Source: Lachnospiraceae bacterium (GTDB lineage Bacteria > Bacillota > Clostridia > Lachnospirales > Lachnospiraceae). From it: a stretch of DNA of 35,865 nucleotides. Made by a program: the position numbers and the translations under genes. Shown piece after piece: positions 31,485 through 35,865 of this stretch. Positions within the stretch are counted from its first letter, which is position 1, and every line of letters begins with the position of its first letter. The notes under the pieces were generated by a model. It was not told the origin of the DNA. It did not search any database and saw nothing but the letters and a program-made list of their open reading frames with translations. The stretch covers positions 1-35,865 of the forward strand of contig JAJPXG010000001.1 in NCBI GenBank assembly GCA_021205565.1, in the 5' to 3' direction.

Positions 31485-33074
31485 ATGCGAAAAATGAAGA
31501 AACTTGCCAGCCTGCTGCTGGCGCTGGTTATGGTGTTGTCGCTGAGCGTCACTGCGATGGCGGATGAACCGACGACGTATACCATTACCATCAATAACTC
31601 CACTGAGGGTTATGAGTATACTGCATACCAGATTTTTAAAGGCGATCTGCTCGTGACCACGACTACAGATGCCGATTCTGGCGAGACCACCACAACAACG
31701 ACATTGTCCAATGTTGAGTTTGGCAGTGCTTTAAGTGCAACTGACCAGACTGCTTTGCTGGCCTATTATGCGACAACATTAGGCACTGACTATGAAAGTA
31801 GTGCTGCTGGCTTGGCTGCAGCTCTTGCTGAAGGAAAAATTACTGCTGCTGCATTTGCGGCTCAGGTTGCGACTTACGCATTAACATCCGCTGGAACTTC
31901 CACCTACAACAAAAATACTTCTGATCCGGATGCTTCCAATTATACAGTTAATGTTACTGGAGCGGGCTACTATCTGGTTAAGAACACCAATGTACCCGAT
32001 GAGGATGGCGCATATACAAGCTATATTCTGTCGGTTGTTGCAGATGTGGCTGTAGAAGCCAAGGCAGATATCCCTTCCTCTGACAAAACGGTTGGCGATG
32101 TCAATGATTCTGACAACACTACTGCACAGGGAGATACTGATTCTGCTGATTACGATATTGGCGACAGTGTTCCCTTCACTCTGACAGCTACTTTGCCTAC
32201 CAACTATGGTGACTATACAACTTATCAGCTGACATTTCACGATACCCTGTCCTCTGGCCTGAGCTTTAATAATAATGTAGTTGTTAAGGTGGGAACTACC
32301 GTTGTTGCTCCTTCCTGCTATACAGTCGCTACTGGCTCAGATTTGACGGACACCTGCAGCTTTGAGGTTCAGATCAGTAATACTAAGGCCTTAACAGATG
32401 CCGATGGTAATGCCATTTCCCTGAGCGCTGGGGATACTATCACTGTTGAATACACTGCAACTTTGGAAACTGGGGCTTCTTTTAAAGAGACCAACAAGAT
32501 GCACATTGAATACTCCAATAACCCCAATGATGGCAGCAGTGGAGAAACCGGCAATACTCCTGATGATACCACAACTGTTTTCACTTTCACTCTGACCGTG
32601 AATAAGGTTGATGCGAAGAAAAATCCTCTGAAGGGTGCCGGATTCACTTTATATAAGTATGATGCCGATACGCAGGCCTATGTTGCAGTAGGCTCCGAAG
32701 TTAAAGGCACTGATCTGACTTCCTTTACATGGAAAGGTCTGGATGATGGTCAGTATAAGCTGAAAGAAACCACAACTCCTGCTGGCTATAACACCATGGA
32801 TGATGTTGAGTTCTATATCGTGGCTACCCATACTGAAGATGGGCTGACTTCCTTGAAGGTAACGTCGGACGCTGCAGGCACGACTGAGATTGATGGTTAT
32901 ACCGAAAGCCTTACTGATGGCACCATCACTGCTGACATCGTAAACTACAGTGGTTCCATCCTGCCCAGCACTGGTGGTATCGGTACCACGATCTTCTATG
33001 TGGTTGGTACACTCCTTGTTCTTGGCGCAGCTGTAGTTCTGATTACCAGAAAGCGCATGAGCAGAGAGGTGTAA
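31485..33074 (+). CDS. Sortase-dependent major pilin (LPSTG)
   Basis: With the ATG at 31485 (GGAGG ten bases upstream) the protein is 529 aa; the track start adds 45 leader-encoded residues. A signal peptide ends near AMA (residue 26). Two or more isopeptide-type Ig-like domains follow, with a pilin-motif-like lysine in SSDKTVGDVND (about K201), a CNA-B-type domain VNKVDAKKNPLKGAGFTLYKY and an E-box YKLKETTTPAGY. The sorting signal LPSTG at about 493-497 is followed by a membrane segment and basic tail. This is the FimA/SpaA-type backbone polymerised by a class C sortase. Codons end in T more often than in neighbouring genes, as in highly expressed surface proteins. Confidence 0.93.
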   Translation: MRKMKKLASLLLALVMVLSLSVTAMADEPTTYTITINNSTEGYEYTAYQIFKGDLLVTTTTDADSGETTTTTTLSNVEFGSALSATDQTALLAYYATTLGTDYESSAAGLAAALAEGKITAAAFAAQVATYALTSAGTSTYNKNTSDPDASNYTVNVTGAGYYLVKNTNVPDEDGAYTSYILSVVADVAVEAKADIPSSDKTVGDVNDSDNTTAQGDTDSADYDIGDSVPFTLTATLPTNYGDYTTYQLTFHDTLSSGLSFNNNVVVKVGTTVVAPSCYTVATGSDLTDTCSFEVQISNTKALTDADGNAISLSAGDTITVEYTATLETGASFKETNKMHIEYSNNPNDGSSGETGNTPDDTTTVFTFTLTVNKVDAKKNPLKGAGFTLYKYDADTQAYVAVGSEVKGTDLTSFTWKGLDDGQYKLKETTTPAGYNTMDDVEFYIVATHTEDGLTSLKVTSDAAGTTEIDGYTESLTDGTITADIVNYSGSILPSTGGIGTTIFYVVGTLLVLGAAVVLITRKRMSREV

Positions 33075-33141
33075 TTTGTCAGATTGTACATAATGAGAAA
33101 CGATATGCACTCGTTTACATTACGCGCTTGATTTATGAAAT

Positions 33142-33233
33142 ACCTGTCCCGGCCTTTGGGCTGGGATGGGTATCCCCAAGAATTTGGTTCTCTGTTTGTT
33201 GTTCGCTGCCCGTCGCCGACCAGACGGGGGCAG
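33142..33233 (+). promoter_or_regulatory. Intercistronic hairpins between pilin and sortase
   Basis: CCCGGCC with GGGCTGGG (about 33148-33165) and CTGCCCGTC (33206-33214) with GACGGGGGCAG (33223-33233) lie in the 207-nt gap. Neither has a T-run. They may protect the pilin message or reduce read-through, so that pilin is made in excess over sortase. Confidence 0.4.
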
Positions 33234-33281
33234 GTAGCTAAGAGCAGGCAGATATCTGACTGAGGAGAGACTGATGGAAAC

Positions 33282-34241
33282 ATGAAGCAATATCGGGGAA
33301 AAAGACAGAAGAGAAAAAGCGACCGTCTGACGACTATTATTCTGGTTTGCATATTTTTCGCCGGCGTCATTATCCTGGCGTATCCTTCGGTGAGTAACTG
33401 GTGGAATGGACAAGTTACAACGCGAGCGGTTGAGAATTATGAAGCAGCAATAGCTGCCATGCAGGAGACGGATTATACATCTTATTTTGAGGCGGCGCAG
33501 GCCTACAACGAAACGCTTGCGAAAATCGGCTCCGCCAAAACAATTACATCTCCGGATCTGGTGGACGAGGACTACTGGGATCTGCTGGACGTCAGCGGTA
33601 CCGGCGTGATGGGGTACGTTACGATTGACAAAATCAACGTCCAGCTGCCGATTTACCATGGAACGGATGCGGGGGTTTTACAGATTGCGGCCGGACATCT
33701 GGAGGGCACGAGCCTGCCGGTGGGAGGGGAGAGCACTCACTGTGTGATTTCCGCACACAGAGGTCTTCCGAGCGCTTTGCTCTTCACCAACCTTGACCAG
33801 CTGGAGGTCGGCGACACCTTCACCATCACTGTTTTAAATCAGGTGATGACCTACGAGGTGGATCAGATATCCATTGTGCTGCCGGATGAGCTTGAAAACC
33901 TCTATATTGAGGAAGGCAAGGATTACTGCACGCTGATGACCTGTACCCCCTACGGGGTCAACAGCCACCGGCTTTTAGTGCGGGGCGTGCGTGTGGAGAA
34001 CGCGACACAGACGCTGATCCATGTGACCGCGGAGGCCTATAAGGTTGCACCGCTTCTGGTCGCGCCGGTGCTGGCGGTGCCGCTGGTGGTGATTTTGCTG
34101 ATATGGCTTATGGTCACGACCAGGAAGGGCAGAAAGCCTCGCAAAGCCGCAAGAAAGAGGCAAAGCGTTCATGAATGGGAAACCCAATCAAACAGATTTG
34201 ACAACCCTGTCAAACATGGAGGGAATGATGATGAAATATAG
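33282..34241 (+). CDS. Class C (pilin-polymerising) sortase
   Basis: This 319-aa membrane enzyme joins pilin subunits through isopeptide bonds. It has an N-terminal membrane segment (TTIILVCIFFAGVIILAYP, about 17-35), the catalytic core (GYVTIDKINVQLPIYHG), catalytic His in SAHRG (about 157), Cys in TLMTCTPYG (about 220), and Arg in SHRLLVRG. A second membrane segment (VAPLLVAPVLAVPLVVILLIWLM) lies near the C-terminus, typical of class C. The DPF/DPW-type lid motif was not seen; DEDYWDLL is at the equivalent place. The ribosome site GAGGAG is 13 nt from the ATG. The end overlaps the next gene by 11 nt. Confidence 0.93.
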   Translation: MKQYRGKRQKRKSDRLTTIILVCIFFAGVIILAYPSVSNWWNGQVTTRAVENYEAAIAAMQETDYTSYFEAAQAYNETLAKIGSAKTITSPDLVDEDYWDLLDVSGTGVMGYVTIDKINVQLPIYHGTDAGVLQIAAGHLEGTSLPVGGESTHCVISAHRGLPSALLFTNLDQLEVGDTFTITVLNQVMTYEVDQISIVLPDELENLYIEEGKDYCTLMTCTPYGVNSHRLLVRGVRVENATQTLIHVTAEAYKVAPLLVAPVLAVPLVVILLIWLMVTTRKGRKPRKAARKRQSVHEWETQSNRFDNPVKHGGNDDEI

Positions 34242-34986
34242 GAATGGACTTGTAAAAAAAGCTGCCGCCCTTTTGCTGGGACTGGCCATGACTGTCGCCA
34301 ATATGACGGTTGTGAATGCTGCCACAGCACCGGACCTGGATCTGACCAAGACCGGTTCGATTGCGCTGACGCTTAAGGATGCGGATGGTGTGACAGTATC
34401 CGGCGGAGCCGTGACTGCCTATGAGGTGGCGAAGCTGTATCTGGATGACGGCAACATGGCCTACGCGTACACGGACGGCTTTGGCGACTGCACGGTGGCG
34501 CTCGATGTGACGGATACCACACTGGCCTCCTCGCTTGTCTCCTACATGAGCGGGTGCACAATCACCGGCACCGAAAAGAGCGTAGCCTCTGACGGAACGG
34601 TCAGCTTCACTGATCTGGAGCTGGGTTTATACCTGATTGTACAGACGATTGAATCCGCGGATTATGAGACCATAAGCCCCTTTGTGGTGACTCTGCCGAT
34701 GGAAGAGGACGGTGTGTGGGTATATGCTGTGAACGCCAGTCCCAAGGTTGGCACCGTGACGCTGACGCCGGAGGAACCGGGCGAGCCGGAAGAGCCGGAG
34801 GAGCCGACAGAACCGGAGGAACCAGTGGTGCCGGAAACGCCGCAGACACCGGCGGAGCCGATTTTGCCGCAGACGGGACAGCTCAACTGGCCGGTACCGG
34901 TGCTTTTGATCGGCGGTTTCATCCTGCTGATTGCGGGCGTTGTGTTAAAGAATTCCGATAAAAAGAACAGACGCTATGCCTCATAA
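34231..34986 (+). CDS. Ancillary LPQTG pilin or surface protein
   Basis: This is a 251-aa protein starting at ATG 34231 (GGAGGG seven bases upstream, inside the sortase gene). A signal peptide ends near VVNA, followed by an Ig-like domain (LTKTGSIALTLKDADGVTV, LELGLYLIVQTIESADY). A Pro/Glu-rich stalk (PEEPGEPEEPEEPTEPEEP) and the sorting signal LPQTG at about residue 212 come before a membrane segment and basic tail. The size and stalk suggest a basal, wall-anchored pilin or tip adaptor. It overlaps sortase genes at both ends, so the operon is tightly coupled. Confidence 0.88.
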   Translation: MKYRNGLVKKAAALLLGLAMTVANMTVVNAATAPDLDLTKTGSIALTLKDADGVTVSGGAVTAYEVAKLYLDDGNMAYAYTDGFGDCTVALDVTDTTLASSLVSYMSGCTITGTEKSVASDGTVSFTDLELGLYLIVQTIESADYETISPFVVTLPMEEDGVWVYAVNASPKVGTVTLTPEEPGEPEEPEEPTEPEEPVVPETPQTPAEPILPQTGQLNWPVPVLLIGGFILLIAGVVLKNSDKKNRRYAS

Positions 34987-35641
34987 GAACAAAAGAGCTG
35001 TGTCCAGACGCAGGCGCAGGAGGCTGGGGACGCTGTTCATAGCGTTGGGCAGCCTGATGCTTTTAGGAGCGGTCGGGCTTTTGGCCTATAATGCGTGGGA
35101 CGACTGGCGGGCCGGTACGGCGGTGGTGAAAATCCAGGATGCGCTGGACTCAGCCATGGAAGACCGCAATACGACGTTTTATCTGTATGACAACAACTCG
35201 CAGAAGCGGGATGCGGATGACACCGAAATGGCTACCATCGAGATCGACGGTTACGACTATATCGGGACATTGTCAATTCCTAGATATGGGCTGGAGCTGC
35301 CGGTTATGGCGGACTGGTCCTACGCGGGGTTAAAAATCGCACCTGGGACCTACAGCGGCTCGGTGTGGAGTAACGACCTGGTGATCTGCGGACATAATTA
35401 CGAGCGTCATTTCGGGTATTTAAAAGACCTTGAGGAGGGCGATACGATCACCTTCACGGATGTGGACGGCAACGTGTTCTACTACGTGGTGGAGGAGGTT
35501 CTGACGCTGGAGCCGACGGCCATTGAGGAAATGCTTGATCAGGGCGGAGTTAACTGGGATCTGACCTTATTTACCTGTACGCTGGGCGGGCAGGCGCGCG
35601 TGACGGTGCGGTGCAGCCGGGTGGCGATGGTGGAGTCGTGA
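34976..35641 (+). CDS. Second sortase, probably class B or D type
   Basis: This 221-aa protein has a basic N-terminus with one membrane segment (LGTLFIALGSLMLLGAVGLLAYNAW). The catalytic His is in ICGHNYERHFG (about 139), the Cys in LFTCTLGGQ (about 200), and the Arg in VTVRCSR. It lacks the C-terminal membrane helix of class C enzymes. A role in anchoring the finished pilus, or the ancillary pilin, to the wall is likely; the class assignment is tentative. It starts inside the preceding gene by 11 nt. Confidence 0.88.
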   Translation: MPHKNKRAVSRRRRRRLGTLFIALGSLMLLGAVGLLAYNAWDDWRAGTAVVKIQDALDSAMEDRNTTFYLYDNNSQKRDADDTEMATIEIDGYDYIGTLSIPRYGLELPVMADWSYAGLKIAPGTYSGSVWSNDLVICGHNYERHFGYLKDLEEGDTITFTDVDGNVFYYVVEEVLTLEPTAIEEMLDQGGVNWDLTLFTCTLGGQARVTVRCSRVAMVES

Positions 35642-35656
35642 GGATTTAATTGCGGT

Positions 35657-35865
35657 ATGGCTGAAAAAGAACTGCGGAAGATGAACCGCACTGAGCTGAT
35701 TGAAATTATTTACGCGCTGCAGCAGAATGAAAAGTCGCTCAGGCGGGAAAATGAAGACCTGCATGAGCAGCTGGAGGATAAGACGATCCGTTTGGAGAAA
35801 TCCGGTTCGATTGCGGAAGCGGCGCTTGGGCTGAACCATATTTTCGAGGACGCCGAGAAGGCGGC
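35657..35865 (+). CDS. Coiled-coil protein gene, cut by the window end
   Basis: An open frame from ATG 35657 runs off the window. The 69 visible residues (MAEKELRKMNRTELIEIIYA, then RRENEDLHEQLEDKTIRLEKSG and SIAEAALGLNHIFEDAEKAA) form a heptad-rich helix. The ORF is absent from the track because no stop lies inside the window. It is 15 nt after the second sortase and in the same direction, so it belongs to the pilus operon. The function is not recognised. Confidence 0.7.
   Translation, partial: MAEKELRKMNRTELIEIIYALQQNEKSLRRENEDLHEQLEDKTIRLEKSGSIAEAALGLNHIFEDAEKA

Noticed and set aside
1-35865. CRISPR array, tRNA or rRNA genes
   Set aside because: I saw no regularly spaced direct repeats of 24-40 bp and no tRNA or rRNA signature by eye. 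The cloverleaf at 9263-9445 is too large and lacks tRNA consensus positions.

Overview
The window looks like a chromosomal stretch from a gut-type member of the Clostridia, most likely Lachnospiraceae. This is inferred from gene content: a CUT1 sugar ABC operon, a T-box-controlled pheST operon, a PdaA-like deacetylase, LytTR/GHKL signalling, a tyrosine recombinase beside a sortase-pilus locus, and strong AGGAGG-type ribosome sites. No rRNA, tRNA or CRISPR array was seen.

Layout. 1-5249 is a carbohydrate uptake operon (ATPase, two permeases, solute-binding lipoprotein). It carries two copies of a folded element whose loop is identical and whose stems differ by compensated changes. 5250-7466 holds an acidic lipoprotein and a polysaccharide deacetylase. 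7500-8841 is an SPFH/band-7 gene interrupted by an in-frame TAG, followed by a small ribbon-helix-helix protein; a 21-bp palindrome overlaps their promoter. 8927-13186 is pheS-pheT behind a Phe T-box, with an unexplained cloverleaf-like RNA between the T-box terminator and pheS. 13300-16087 is a TldD/PmbA protease pair, the second gene cut by an in-frame TGA. 16217-20019 (minus strand) holds an XRE regulator coupled to an ABC exporter, and an Rpn-type nuclease. 20303-21790 holds a frameshifted YitT gene tail to tail with endonuclease III. 22077-23492 is a glycosyltransferase with a C-terminal MarR-like region. 23605-27325 is a pair of ABC exporter half-transporters preceded by two direct repeats exactly 21 bp apart. 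Convergent to them are a DUF4160 gene with a small partner and a LytTR response regulator with a soluble GHKL kinase.

29621-35865 is the most interesting region. A tyrosine recombinase ends 20 bp before a 383-bp gene-free segment bounded by an exact 15-bp inverted repeat. Inside it, a sigma-A-like promoter (TTGACG, 17 nt, TACACT) points away from the pilus genes. Just outside lie a structured leader and a pilus operon: LPSTG major pilin, class C sortase, LPQTG ancillary pilin, second sortase and a cut-off coiled-coil gene. The simplest reading is a phase-variable invertible promoter (inverton) that switches the pilus operon, here in the OFF orientation. The recombination itself is inferred, not seen.

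Three conserved genes (SPFH, PmbA, YitT) each carry exactly one lesion (TAG, TGA, one extra A in a poly-A run). Recent pseudogenisation and assembly or base-calling errors are both possible.
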